Below, piece by piece: positions 47,979 through 58,521 of a stretch of 64,000 bases of DNA. Source of the stretch: Sinorhizobium sp. BG8. GTDB lineage: Bacteria > Pseudomonadota > Alphaproteobacteria > Rhizobiales > Rhizobiaceae. Every line of letters begins with the position of its first letter. Within the stretch, counting starts at the first letter, position 1. The position numbers and the translations under genes were made by a program. Location of the stretch: assembly GCF_016864555.1 (NCBI RefSeq), contig NZ_CP044011.1, forward strand, positions 3,119,501 to 3,183,500. The letters run 5' to 3'. The notes beneath the pieces are model-generated. The model was given only the letters and a program-made list of their open reading frames with translations, was not told the DNA's origin and did no database searches.

Positions 47979-50288
47979 ATGACGACGGGTGACAAGACGA
48001 AGAAGCCAACACCGGCAAGCGGCGATATCGACCAGCAGGCACTGTTCTTTCACCGTCACCCGCGCCCCGGCAAGCTCGAGATCCAGCCGACCAAGCCTCT
48101 CGGCAACCAGCGCGACCTCGCACTCGCCTACTCTCCCGGCGTCGCCGCGCCCTGCCTGGCGATCCGCGACAACGCCGAGACGGCCGCGGAGTACACCGCG
48201 CGCGCCAACCTCGTCGCCGTCATTTCCAACGGAACCGCCGTTCTCGGTCTCGGCAACATCGGCCCGCTTGCTTCCAAGCCGGTCATGGAAGGCAAGGCGG
48301 TCCTGTTCAAGAAGTTTGCCGGCGTGGACGTCTTCGACATCGAGATCGACGCGCCAACCGTGGACGAGATGGTCAATGTCATCTCCGCGCTGGAGCCGAC
48401 GTTCGGCGGCATAAACCTTGAGGACATCAAGGCACCCGAATGCTTTGACGTGGAACGTCGCCTGCGCGAGAAGATGGATATTCCGGTCTTCCACGACGAC
48501 CAGCATGGAACGGCGATCATCGTCGCGGCCGCGATCCTCAACGGCCTCGAGCTCGCAGGCAAGGATATCGCCAAGGCGAAGATCGTGGCCTCCGGCGCGG
48601 GCGCTGCCGCGCTTGCCTGTCTGAACCTGCTTGTCACTCTCGGCGCGCAACTGGAAAACATCTGGGTCCACGACCTCGAGGGGCTCGTCTACAAGGGCCG
48701 CGAAGTCCTGATGGATCCCTGGAAGTCCGTCTATGCGCAGGAGAGCGACAAGCGCCAGCTTTCCGAGACGATCGACGGTGCGGACGTCTTCCTCGGCCTT
48801 TCCGCCGCAGGCGTGCTCAAGCCCGAGCTGCTGGCGCGCATGGCCGAAAAGCCGCTGATCATGGCGCTCGCCAATCCGACGCCGGAAATCATGCCCGAGG
48901 AAGCGCGTGCAGCCCGTCCCGATGCGATGATATGCACGGGACGCTCCGATTTCCCGAACCAGGTGAACAACGTTCTGTGCTTCCCCTACATCTTCCGCGG
49001 CGCGCTTGATTGCGGCGCCCGCACGATCAACGAGGAGATGAAGATGGCGGCGGTCAGGGCGATTGCCGCGCTTGCCCGCGAGGAGCCCTCCGACGTCGCC
49101 GCACGCGCCTATTCCGGTGATACGCCCGTCTTCGGCCCCGACTACCTGATCCCCTCGCCGTTCGACCAGCGGCTCATCCTGCGCATTGCGCCCGCGGTGG
49201 CGCGCGCAGCAGCTGAATCGGGCGTCGCTGCGCGTCCGATCACGGATTTCGATGCCTATATGGACCAGCTGAACCGCTTCGTGTTCCGCTCCGGCTTCAT
49301 CATGAAGCCTATCTTCGCGGCAGCGAAGGCGGCGGAGAAGAAGCGAGTGATCTTCGCCGAGGGCGAGGACGAGCGCGTGCTTCGTGCCGCCCAGGTCCTT
49401 CTCGAAGAGGCGACCGCCAAGCCGATCCTCATCGGACGCCCCCAGATCATCGAGACGCGCCTCAGACGCTATGGCCTGCGCATTCGCCCGGGAACCGACT
49501 TCGAGGTCGTCAACCCGGAAGACGATCCGCGCTACCGCGACTATGTCGACGAGTACTTCGGCCTCGTCGGCCGCCTGGGAGTGATCCCGGAAGCCGCGCG
49601 CACGATCGTGCGTACGAACCAGACCGTCATCGGCGCGCTCGCGGTGCGACGCGGGGATGCGGACGCGCTGATCTGCGGCGTCGAGGGACGCTATAGCCGC
49701 CACCTTCGCGATGTCTCGCAGATCATCGGCAAGAAGGCGGGCGTTATCGACTTCTCCGGCCTCAGCCTCCTGATCTCCCAGCGCGGCGCGACCTTCTTCA
49801 CCGATACCTACGTCACGTTCGACCCGTCGGCCGAGGAAGTCGCCGAGATGACCATAATGGCGGCGCAGGAAATCCGCCGCTTCGGGATCACGCCGCGTGC
49901 CGCTCTCGTCTCGCACTCGAACTTCGGCTCACGCGATTCCGTCAGCGCCTCGAAGATGCGCAGGGCTCTCGATATCCTCAGGGAAATGGCTCCGGAACTA
50001 GAGGTCGACGGCGAAATGCATGGTGATTCCGCCATCTCGGAGTCGCTTCGCCAGCGCGTCATGCCGAACAGCACCCTTTCAGGCGAGGCCAACCTGCTCG
50101 TCTTCCCGAACCTCGATGCCGCCAACATCACGCTGGGTGTCCTCAAGACGATGACCGACGGTCTGCACGTCGGGCCGATCCTGCTCGGCACCGCCATGCC
50201 GGCCCATATCCTGTCGCCATCTGTAACCTCGCGCGGCGTGGTCAACATGGCGGCACTTGCCGTGGTCGAGGCTTCGTTCCCCGCCTAG
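47979..50288 (+). CDS. maeB: Malic enzyme (long, phosphotransacetylase-like C-terminus)
   Basis: 769 residues: an N-terminal malic enzyme domain (about 1-430; LAYSPGVAAPCLAI, GLGNIGPLASKPVMEG, DDQHGTAI) and a C-terminal domain (about 435-765) related to phosphotransacetylase (FAEGEDERVLRAAQ). It converts malate to pyruvate with CO2 release. Sinorhizobium has two such enzymes, Dme (NAD) and Tme (NADP); length and residues lean to Dme as I recall it, but cofactor cannot be fixed by eye. Dme is needed for nitrogen fixation there. ATG 47979 follows GGAAGAGAG. A bidirectional terminator follows at 50391. Confidence 0.95.
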   Translation: MTTGDKTKKPTPASGDIDQQALFFHRHPRPGKLEIQPTKPLGNQRDLALAYSPGVAAPCLAIRDNAETAAEYTARANLVAVISNGTAVLGLGNIGPLASKPVMEGKAVLFKKFAGVDVFDIEIDAPTVDEMVNVISALEPTFGGINLEDIKAPECFDVERRLREKMDIPVFHDDQHGTAIIVAAAILNGLELAGKDIAKAKIVASGAGAAALACLNLLVTLGAQLENIWVHDLEGLVYKGREVLMDPWKSVYAQESDKRQLSETIDGADVFLGLSAAGVLKPELLARMAEKPLIMALANPTPEIMPEEARAARPDAMICTGRSDFPNQVNNVLCFPYIFRGALDCGARTINEEMKMAAVRAIAALAREEPSDVAARAYSGDTPVFGPDYLIPSPFDQRLILRIAPAVARAAAESGVAARPITDFDAYMDQLNRFVFRSGFIMKPIFAAAKAAEKKRVIFAEGEDERVLRAAQVLLEEATAKPILIGRPQIIETRLRRYGLRIRPGTDFEVVNPEDDPRYRDYVDEYFGLVGRLGVIPEAARTIVRTNQTVIGALAVRRGDADALICGVEGRYSRHLRDVSQIIGKKAGVIDFSGLSLLISQRGATFFTDTYVTFDPSAEEVAEMTIMAAQEIRRFGITPRAALVSHSNFGSRDSVSASKMRRALDILREMAPELEVDGEMHGDSAISESLRQRVMPNSTLSGEANLLVFPNLDAANITLGVLKTMTDGLHVGPILLGTAMPAHILSPSVTSRGVVNMAALAVVEASFPA

Positions 50289-50390
50289 CGCGGGGCGCCG
50301 CCGACTGTGTCCGGTAAGTTCGCCAGAGCGCGACCGGGCACACCGGGTTTAGGCAGAGCGAATTTGCCGGTCTGCGGCATCAGAAAATGC

Positions 50391-50424
50391 AAAAGGCCGG
50401 ACATCACCTGTCCGGCCTTTCGAT
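50391..50424. terminator. Bidirectional terminator between malic enzyme and the PhyH gene
   Basis: Perfect 12-bp stem AAAGGCCGGACA/TGTCCGGCCTTT (50392-50403 with 50409-50420), 5-base loop. On the plus strand the stem end TTT is followed by CGATTTT; on the minus strand the stem end is followed by TGCATTTT. It serves two convergent genes. Confidence 0.9.
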
Positions 50425-50439
50425 TTTGGTGAGCAATCT

Positions 50440-51495
50440 TCAGAGGTTTCGGAGCCTGTCCGACCACTCTTCCGCCTTGCCGGCGCCGGCGGCCTTCCAG
50501 GGCGAACCCTTCAGCCCCAGCCTCTCGCGCAGTCCCATGGCGTTGATGATCAGGCGATTCATGCGCGTCCTGATGGCCGGAAGCGATGCAACATGCATTC
50601 CGGTGAACGGCAGGAAGGGATTGCGGCGAAGCGATCCATAGATCTCGATCCGCGTCGTGGTCTTGTAGCTCGGGCAACGGGCATGGAAACCGTGCGTGTC
50701 GGCGACGATCAGCGTGTTCGCCTTCACCACCATCCTAACCGGCTGGCCGTAGCCGAGTGCGCCCAGCTCGTCGGGCATGATCCGCAACGAACCGCGCGCC
50801 GAATACTTGTTTTCGATCGTATCCGAATTCTCGCTGATACGCCGCTCCCAGGCCATCCGCTGATCGGTGACCTTGTGCGAACCGGGCACATACGAAAACG
50901 GGCCGTCCTCGTCGCCAACATCCTTCAGAAACAGCCATGCCTTGGCGGTCGGCTGGAACGTGTCGCTGTGCAGCGCGGTTTGCGGGTCGACGCCCGAGTG
51001 CGTGACCGCCGACGGCAGGGCCATCACCACCTGGACAACAAGCAGCGGTTCGCCGGCATGCGAGGAAACGTAGCGCAGCAGGTTCTTGATCCGCGGATCG
51101 TTGCGGGCCGCCTTGAAGCCCGGCCGGCTTTCCAGATCCGCGTCGTCGATCAGAGCGCGCCGCGTTACCGTCGAGCCCTGCAACATGTCGAAGCGGTCGA
51201 AATCGCTCGTATCGAGTTCCTTCTGGACCTGCGCGAAAACCTCCGGCGACAGAAAGTTCTCGATTTTGACGAAGCCATTCTCTTCGTATTGCCGGCGGTG
51301 GTCGGCCGATACACTCCCTGCCAGCGACTTGCGGCGCCAGTCCGCCATCTTCATCGCGATCGAGACGCGCTTTTCGTGCAGTCCCATGCGGTTCAGCCGC
51401 TTGCTGCCGATGATGGGATTGTCGGCGAAGGATTTGGCGCCCGATGCAAGCTGCAGCGCGTAGAGCGGGCTCATGAGGACGGAAGAAATTCGCAT
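50440..51495 (-). CDS. Phytanoyl-CoA dioxygenase family protein
   Basis: 351-residue Fe(II)/2-oxoglutarate oxygenase of the PhyH type. Iron ligands are H and D in LHSDTF and the distal H in TRGFHARC-like GFHARC; the following TRIEIYGSLRR supplies the 2-oxoglutarate arginine. The N-terminal 75 residues are a separate helical extension. ATG 51495 is chosen because AGGTAGGC precedes it. The substrate is unknown; no biosynthetic cluster is adjacent. It converges on the malic enzyme gene. Confidence 0.85.
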   Translation of the reverse strand: MRISSVLMSPLYALQLASGAKSFADNPIIGSKRLNRMGLHEKRVSIAMKMADWRRKSLAGSVSADHRRQYEENGFVKIENFLSPEVFAQVQKELDTSDFDRFDMLQGSTVTRRALIDDADLESRPGFKAARNDPRIKNLLRYVSSHAGEPLLVVQVVMALPSAVTHSGVDPQTALHSDTFQPTAKAWLFLKDVGDEDGPFSYVPGSHKVTDQRMAWERRISENSDTIENKYSARGSLRIMPDELGALGYGQPVRMVVKANTLIVADTHGFHARCPSYKTTTRIEIYGSLRRNPFLPFTGMHVASLPAIRTRMNRLIINAMGLRERLGLKGSPWKAAGAGKAEEWSDRLRNL

Positions 51496-51803
51496 GCCTA
51501 CCTGCCAATGGTTCAAATGAATGCCGCGCCACTTCGGGGCGCCTTCTGCCGGATGACGAGGCATCTCGGGCTCGACATTCCTGCTACACTACAGCCCGAA
51601 AGAGATCAATTCTGCGGCCATCCATCAACATGAATTGTCAACTCCAGTTTTTCCATTCCTCGATCTCCGCGTTGTTCGTTAATCACAAAATCGGGAGCAT
51701 ATTGCTCTTCACCGCCAAGATCTTATGATCGTCGCCACACGCGGTGGATTGCAGCTTGGGGCCGTCGGACAATCGAAAATCACCGGGATACTTAGCCGTG
51801 AAC
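51496..51803. other. Divergent intergenic region between the PhyH and DUF2865 genes
   Basis: About 308 bp, AT-rich in the middle (51640-51725), with two divergent start codons. It should hold both promoters. I see no known regulatory motif. Confidence 0.4.
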
Positions 51804-52931
51804 ATGCGCTATCGCTTGCTGGTCGTTGTCGCGATGGGTCTGCCGCTTTGCCTTTCTGCCGGCACCGCGGCTGCGTCCCCCGTCTGCGATCGGCTGCTCG
51901 CGCACCTCTCGGCTGTTCCGGAAGCCGTTCCCGCCAGTGATGACGTCCGCAGCTATGCCGGTGCCGTTGCCCGCCAGAACATCGAGCTCAGGAAGGTGAA
52001 GAGCGACATGCGTCGCCTCGGCTGCAGTTCGGATAGCGTGGCGGTTTACGGCGGTGAGAACGCCGATCAGTGCGATGCGCTGGTCTCGACCGTCGAAAGG
52101 ATGGAGCGCAACCTCCAGATCCTGGACAAGAAGCGCCGCGAGTATGCGATTTCGGGTGGCACCCAGAATGTGCGCAGGCGGCTTCTCGCGGCACTCGATT
52201 CCAACGGCTGCAATGACGCCGGCCGGGATTTCATGCCGACAGCGGCCACGGATGACTTCGGCGATACGGATCCGGAACTCACGCTTTCGATGCCGATGGA
52301 CGACTCCCTCCCCACGGAGGACATGCCTGAGGGCGCGGCCTTCCCGGGATTGCGGCATTTCGGCGATCCGTCGGTCGAAGGCGGGCTGCGCACTGTCTGT
52401 GTCAGGACCTGCGACGGCGGTTTCTTCCCGATTTCCACCGGCGCCTCACCGCTCGATTTCCGTCGCGACCAGAGGGTCTGCGCGATGATGTGCCCCGAAA
52501 CCGAGACGGAACTCTACTACCACGCGCTTTCCTCACCGGAATCAGGGGATATGGTTTCGACGGTGACCGGCAAGCCCTACTCGACGCTTCCTGCGGCCTT
52601 CGCCTACCGGACGCGGGATCTGTCCAAGCCCGGGTCCTGCGGCTGCGACCTGTCTGCCTACTATCGCAAGGTCCTCCAGCAGGAAAACGCCCTTGCCGGC
52701 AGGAACCAGGACCAGGCGACAGCCACGGGTCATCTCGTGGAAGAGGGAACGGGGTCCGTCACCACCATCCGCTCGAAACCCGTGCCGAAGCCCGCCGAGG
52801 CCAAGAAGGAAATCATCGAGCGCCCCTATGATCCCGCGTCGCGAAAGGTAAGGACCGTCGGTCCGACCTTCCTCCCCGAAAACGAATCGGCCATCGACCT
52901 CAGGAATCCCGCCGAGCCGGGCGTACACTGA
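51804..52931 (+). CDS. DUF2865 family exported protein
   Basis: 375 residues with a signal peptide (cleavage after AAA in GTAAASPVC). The mature part has several cysteines, including the DUF2865 core CVRTCDGGFFPIS and VCAMMCPETE, which suggest disulfides in the periplasm. A proline/lysine-rich C-terminal third looks disordered. Start is ATG 51804, with a GTG two codons upstream as alternative. The family is of unknown function and typical of Rhizobiales. It converges on bluB, 21 bp away. Confidence 0.85.
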   Translation: MRYRLLVVVAMGLPLCLSAGTAAASPVCDRLLAHLSAVPEAVPASDDVRSYAGAVARQNIELRKVKSDMRRLGCSSDSVAVYGGENADQCDALVSTVERMERNLQILDKKRREYAISGGTQNVRRRLLAALDSNGCNDAGRDFMPTAATDDFGDTDPELTLSMPMDDSLPTEDMPEGAAFPGLRHFGDPSVEGGLRTVCVRTCDGGFFPISTGASPLDFRRDQRVCAMMCPETETELYYHALSSPESGDMVSTVTGKPYSTLPAAFAYRTRDLSKPGSCGCDLSAYYRKVLQQENALAGRNQDQATATGHLVEEGTGSVTTIRSKPVPKPAEAKKEIIERPYDPASRKVRTVGPTFLPENESAIDLRNPAEPGVH

Positions 52932-52952
52932 TCTTCCGCAGCGCCGGACGCT

Positions 52953-53884
<932 letters not shown>

Positions 53885-54068
53885 ACGGCGGAATATCTAC
53901 ACGGGTCCAATTCCGGCTCAAGCCTCGGAAGCGGCGTCCGGATGTCGTTTCGGCGGGTAAGAAGCGACAATCCGGACGCCGCAGGCGTCGGTTCGTGAGT
54001 GTCTCTCGAAAGTCGACACCTGCTTCGGGAGAAGACCCGCGGCAAATCGGGAGAATCGCAACGCGCTT

Positions 54069-55571
54069 TCAGGCGGCTCTTGCGCTCTTGGCCGCAGCCT
54101 GCTCGGCCGCCCCTGCAAGGATCGCCCGATTGCGGCCCGCATTCTTGGCCGCATAGAGCGCAGCATCGGCCGTCACCGCGATTTCGTGGGCGCTCTGCCC
54201 GTGCGCCGGATAGCAGGCAATCCCGGCACTACTTCCGACACACAGCATCTGCCCCTCGAAGGCGACCGGCACCTGTGCGTCGCGCACGAGCCCCTCGGCG
54301 ATTGCCAGCAGCGTCTCGCGCCCGATGTCCCCAGGCAACCACACGGCAAACTCATCGCCGCCAAGGCGCGCGACCGTTCCCATCATTCCGATGCGCTCGC
54401 GGAAACGCGCCGAGACCGTCCGCAGCACCTCATCGCCGGCCGCATGGCCGTGGCGGTCGTTGACGGCCTTGAACATGTCGAGGTCCATGGCGAAGATCGC
54501 AAAGGGCTTGCCCGGCGTGGTACCGAGCGCCTTCCTGATGGTCTTGTCGAACCCCGCACGGTTCTGGAGCCCCGTCAGTGGGTCGTGGACCGCCAGGTAC
54601 GAATGGCGCGCCTCGCTTTCCTGCAGCGCCTTCACGAGCTTGGAGAATCCGTGGGCGATGAACGTCATGACAGCGATGAAGGCAAGGACAAGGACGCCGA
54701 TCAGCGGGGTCGCCAGGCCCCACACATGCGTGCCGGGCCGTGTGGGCCGCCACGAGGCGACCATGGGGTTGTAGTCGTCCCCGCCGACGGCCGTAAGCAA
54801 CAGTTCGGGGTCGGGATCAACGATCGCGGAGAAGCCCAGTTCGGAGAGCCCGAGCCTGGTCGAGGCGCTTTCGAGCATTTCTCCCGAAATCGGCTTCACG
54901 GTCACCATCAGCACGGGTTCGTTCCTGACCGCCGGAATGATCAGCGACCGCGGCACCACTGCCTGCACCACGACGATGCTCATGGCGCCGTCGATCATCC
55001 TCAGCCCCGCAACGTGAATGTTGGGAAGGGCCGGCGACAGGAAATTGTGGTGGCTTGCGTCCCGTGCGATCTGCCAGCCGCTTTCGCTGGGGATGAGCGC
55101 GGCATAGTAGGCGCTTGTGGCGCGGGCGGTCAGGTCGCTGACCCATTGCAGCAGGTTGCGCGCCTTGCTGTTTCGCTCGACGATGCCCTGATGCATCGAC
55201 AGGACCGTCTCGCCGTCCGACCGCACGAAAACCATCCACGAGAACCCGAAGTCGGCCCACAGCCAGTCGCGCATGTGGGTGCGGATGAAGTCGTCGGTGA
55301 AATAGCCCTTCGACAGTTCCTCGTAGCTCCTGTCCCAGAAGGACATGGAACTCTGATAGAGCACGACCTGCTCCATCTGGTGGCTGAACTCGTTCCTGAC
55401 GAGCCTCTTCTCGATGTCCCCGGTGAACTGGTTCGTCTTGCGCACGGCATAGTCGAGCACGATGAAGTTCGCGAAGGCGAAAAGCACGACGATGAAGACC
55501 GCCGCCATTCCGATAATTCCCTTCATCCTGCCGCTCTGGGCAAGTGCAGCCTTCCCGGTAACCTCGACCAT
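54069..55571 (-). CDS. CHASE4-like sensor diguanylate cyclase
   Basis: 500 residues: membrane helix (about 20-42), a periplasmic sensor region (about 45-260; VVLYQSSMSFWDRSYEELSKGYF is CHASE4-like), a second helix (about 285-305), and a GGDEF domain (about 335-490). The active loop is RLGGDEF, so cyclase activity is expected. No EAL domain is present. ATG 55571 (GGGG upstream) is preferred over 55616. It is the second GGDEF protein in the window and lies 144 bp downstream of the TolB-like gene. The signal sensed is unknown. Confidence 0.85.
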   Translation of the reverse strand: MVEVTGKAALAQSGRMKGIIGMAAVFIVVLFAFANFIVLDYAVRKTNQFTGDIEKRLVRNEFSHQMEQVVLYQSSMSFWDRSYEELSKGYFTDDFIRTHMRDWLWADFGFSWMVFVRSDGETVLSMHQGIVERNSKARNLLQWVSDLTARATSAYYAALIPSESGWQIARDASHHNFLSPALPNIHVAGLRMIDGAMSIVVVQAVVPRSLIIPAVRNEPVLMVTVKPISGEMLESASTRLGLSELGFSAIVDPDPELLLTAVGGDDYNPMVASWRPTRPGTHVWGLATPLIGVLVLAFIAVMTFIAHGFSKLVKALQESEARHSYLAVHDPLTGLQNRAGFDKTIRKALGTTPGKPFAIFAMDLDMFKAVNDRHGHAAGDEVLRTVSARFRERIGMMGTVARLGGDEFAVWLPGDIGRETLLAIAEGLVRDAQVPVAFEGQMLCVGSSAGIACYPAHGQSAHEIAVTADAALYAAKNAGRNRAILAGAAEQAAAKSARAA

Positions 55572-55715
55572 GAAAAACCCCGGTCTCTGCGCGGCGCCGC
55601 ACCACGCATTCTTCATTCCCAGGGGTATGGAGGGAAAGGCGGGAAAATTCGCTTAAATTCGTTGGTGAGCAAAGACTTAAATTCAGCACCGCTTTTTGAG
55701 GCTAGCGCGAATCCT

Positions 55716-56543
55716 TCAAGCCGGGCGGGCGTAGCGCACGTAGGCGAACGCAGTACCGTCCGGTGACCAGTTCGGCACGTTCACGCTCCCCTGCCCGCCG
55801 AAGAGCTCGAACAGGATGCGCGCGTCGTTGCCGTCGGGATCCATCAGGCGGAGCCGCACATCAAGGTCGCGGGGATGATCGAACACGTCACCGTCATACG
55901 ACAGAACCAGCAGATGCCTGCCGTCGGGCGAAGGATGCGGGAACCAGTCCCCGTAGAGACTGTCGGTGATCCGCGTCACGTCCGATCCGTCCGGGCGGAC
56001 CCGGAAAATCTGCATGCGCCCGGTGCGGCTCGAATTGAAATAGATCCAGGAACCATCGGCCGACCAGTCGGGACCGTCGTTCCGGCCCTCCCCGTTCGTC
56101 ATCCGGCGCTCTTCGCCGCCATCGGCAGGGATCGTGTAGATATCGAAGACGTCGTTTCGGATGCCGCAATAGGCGAGCGTCGATCCGTCCGGCGACCAGC
56201 CGTGCCAGTAGGAGGGAAGATTTCGGGTGACGAGCCGCGGCGCTCCGCCTTCGGCCCGCAAAACGTAGATGGCGGCCTTGCCGAATTCCGTCTTGTCGGT
56301 GATCGCAAGCAGCCCGCCGTCCGGCGACAGACCATGGTCGTTGTTGCAGGTAACGGCAAAGCCGGTGTCGATCCGCTCGAGCTCGCCCCCGGAGACGGGA
56401 ATGCGGTAGAGAAGGCCATCGCCGTTGACGATCAGGAACTGCCCGTCCCGCGAATAGTTGGGCGCCTCGACCAGCCTGTCCGTCTGCAGCACCACGCGGC
56501 TGCTGCCCGTTGTGAGCGAATAGATCTCGACCGAGCTGCGCAT
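55716..56543 (-). CDS. TolB-like beta-propeller protein
   Basis: 275 residues made of about six WD40-like PD40 repeats, with the signature S-P/R-D-G in NYSRDGQFL, GLSPDGGLL, GWSPDGSTL, DWSADGSWI, HPSPDGRHL and NWSPDGTAF. Unlike TolB it has no signal peptide, so it is probably cytoplasmic. No catalytic residues are evident. It starts 13 bp after the nadE stop and is likely co-transcribed with it. Function unknown. Confidence 0.85.
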   Translation of the reverse strand: MRSSVEIYSLTTGSSRVVLQTDRLVEAPNYSRDGQFLIVNGDGLLYRIPVSGGELERIDTGFAVTCNNDHGLSPDGGLLAITDKTEFGKAAIYVLRAEGGAPRLVTRNLPSYWHGWSPDGSTLAYCGIRNDVFDIYTIPADGGEERRMTNGEGRNDGPDWSADGSWIYFNSSRTGRMQIFRVRPDGSDVTRITDSLYGDWFPHPSPDGRHLLVLSYDGDVFDHPRDLDVRLRLMDPDGNDARILFELFGGQGSVNVPNWSPDGTAFAYVRYARPA

Positions 56544-56556
56544 GCCACCCCGCCTT

Positions 56557-58266
56557 CTACCGGTCGCGGAACCGGTTGGTGATCGGATAGCGCCGGTCGC
56601 GCCCGAAGTTCTTCTTGGTTATCTTCACCCCCGGCGCCGACTGGCGGCGCTTGTACTCGGCGATGTAGAGCAGGTGCTCGATCCGGTGAACCGTCGCCAC
56701 GTCATGACCGCGCGCGACAATCTCCTCCGTTCCCATCTCCAGCTCGACCAGGCATTCGAGAATATCGTCGAGCGCGGGGTAAGGCGGCAGCGAATCCTGG
56801 TCCGTCTGGTTGGGCCGCAGTTCGGCGGACGGCGCCTTGTCGATGATGTTGACCGGGATCACCTCTCCCGATGGTCCAAGCGCGCCCGCCGGCACATTGG
56901 CGTTGCGCCAGCGCGAGAGCGCGTAGACCTGCATCTTGTAGAGGTCCTTGATCGGATTGAAGCCTCCGTTCATGTCGCCGTAGAGGGTGGCATAACCGAC
57001 CGACATCTCCGACTTGTTGCCTGTCGTCACGACCATGGAGCCGAACTTGTTGGAGATCGCCATCAGGATCGTGCCGCGCGTACGGCTCTGGAGGTTCTCC
57101 TCGGTGATACCCTCCTCCGTGCCCTCGAACATTTCCGACAGCGCGGTCATGAAGCCGCGCACCGGATCTTCGATGGGAACGATATCGTAGTGGCAGCCTA
57201 GCGCCTTCGCGCAGGCCGCCGCATCGGTCAGCGAATCCTGCGACGTGTACCGGTAGGGCAGCATGACGCACCGGACTCGCTCCTCGCCCAGCGCGTCGAC
57301 CGCGATTGCCGCGCAGAGCGCCGAATCGATGCCGCCGGAAAGGCCGAGAACGACGTTGCGGAAGCTGTTCTTGTTCACGTAGTCCCGGAAGCCGAGAAGG
57401 CATGCGCGGTAGTCCGCTTCCTCCCTCTCCGGAATGAGCGACATCGGCCCGTCGATGCAACGCCAGCCCTCGCCGTCTCCATCCTGTGTCCCCGTGCCGT
57501 TCCGGCCGTTCTTCTTCCAGGTGGTGACTGAAACCGCCTCTTCAAACTGGCTCATCTGGAAGGCGAGCGATTTGTCCGCATTGATGGCAAAACTCGCCCC
57601 GTCGAACACGAGTTCATCCTGTCCGCCGAGCTGGTTGGCATAAAGAAGCGGAAGACCGGTCTCGATCACCTGCTTGAGTGCCATCTGGTGGCGCACGTCC
57701 ACCTTCCCGCGATAGTAGGGCGAGCCGTTCGGCGAAAGCAGGATTTCCGCCCCGCTTTCGGCGAGCGTCTCGCAGACGCCGAGATCACCCCAGATATCCT
57801 CGCAGATCGGGATTCCGAGCCGGATGCCGCGGAAATTGACCGGACCCGGCATCGCGCCCTGGTCGAACACCCTCTTTTCGTCGAACTCGCCATAGTTCGG
57901 CAGGTCCACCTTGTCACGCACGGCCTGGATGGCGCCGCCGTCGAGGACGGCGACCGCGTTATAGCGACCCGTCTCGTCCTGGCGGGGAAAACCGATGATG
58001 ACACCGGGACCGCCGTCGGCGGTGTCTTGCGCCAGTGCTTCCACAGCGCGCCGGCACGCCTTCAGGAAGGCTGGTTTCAGCACCAGATCCTCGGGAGGAT
58101 AGCCGGAGATGAAGAGTTCGGTCAGAAGCAGCAGATCGGCGCCCTGGCGGGCAGCGTCTGCCCTCGCCTCGCGCGCCTTGGCAAGATTGCCCGTGACGTC
58201 GCCGACGGTAGGATTGAGCTGCGCGACGGCAATTCTCAGAGTGGTCGTGTCGTGTCTGTCGCTCAT
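56557..58266 (-). CDS. nadE: Glutamine-dependent NAD+ synthetase
   Basis: Makes NAD+ from nicotinate adenine dinucleotide with ATP and glutamine ammonia. The 569-residue protein fuses an N-terminal CN-hydrolase glutaminase domain (catalytic E in LLLTELFISGYPPEDL, K in DKVDLPNYGEFDE, C in IPICEDIWGD) to a C-terminal NAD synthetase domain with the PP-loop LGLSGGIDSAL. ATG 58266 is chosen where similarity begins; GAAGGAAA lies about 13 bases upstream, a loose spacing. Confidence 0.95.
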   Translation of the reverse strand: MSDRHDTTTLRIAVAQLNPTVGDVTGNLAKAREARADAARQGADLLLLTELFISGYPPEDLVLKPAFLKACRRAVEALAQDTADGGPGVIIGFPRQDETGRYNAVAVLDGGAIQAVRDKVDLPNYGEFDEKRVFDQGAMPGPVNFRGIRLGIPICEDIWGDLGVCETLAESGAEILLSPNGSPYYRGKVDVRHQMALKQVIETGLPLLYANQLGGQDELVFDGASFAINADKSLAFQMSQFEEAVSVTTWKKNGRNGTGTQDGDGEGWRCIDGPMSLIPEREEADYRACLLGFRDYVNKNSFRNVVLGLSGGIDSALCAAIAVDALGEERVRCVMLPYRYTSQDSLTDAAACAKALGCHYDIVPIEDPVRGFMTALSEMFEGTEEGITEENLQSRTRGTILMAISNKFGSMVVTTGNKSEMSVGYATLYGDMNGGFNPIKDLYKMQVYALSRWRNANVPAGALGPSGEVIPVNIIDKAPSAELRPNQTDQDSLPPYPALDDILECLVELEMGTEEIVARGHDVATVHRIEHLLYIAEYKRRQSAPGVKITKKNFGRDRRYPITNRFRDR

Positions 58267-58521
58267 CTCGGCAGCCTGTTTCCTTCGAATGCACCAGGTC
58301 ATGCCGCCTCGCTGCACGAGGCGGGGCTTTCGCAAGCTGTTTAGAGCATGCCGGACGATTTTGGAAACAAAAGCTTATCGCATGTCGGCCGGTTCGCTGC
58401 CTGCACACGATTGAGAGCCTCAGGCTCCCGGAACAATGCTGTTGAACCGGCGTTGTGGGCAGCGTTCATCCCCTGTTCAACATGACGTCGATATGACAGG
58501 TGTGCGAAACTTTTATGAAAT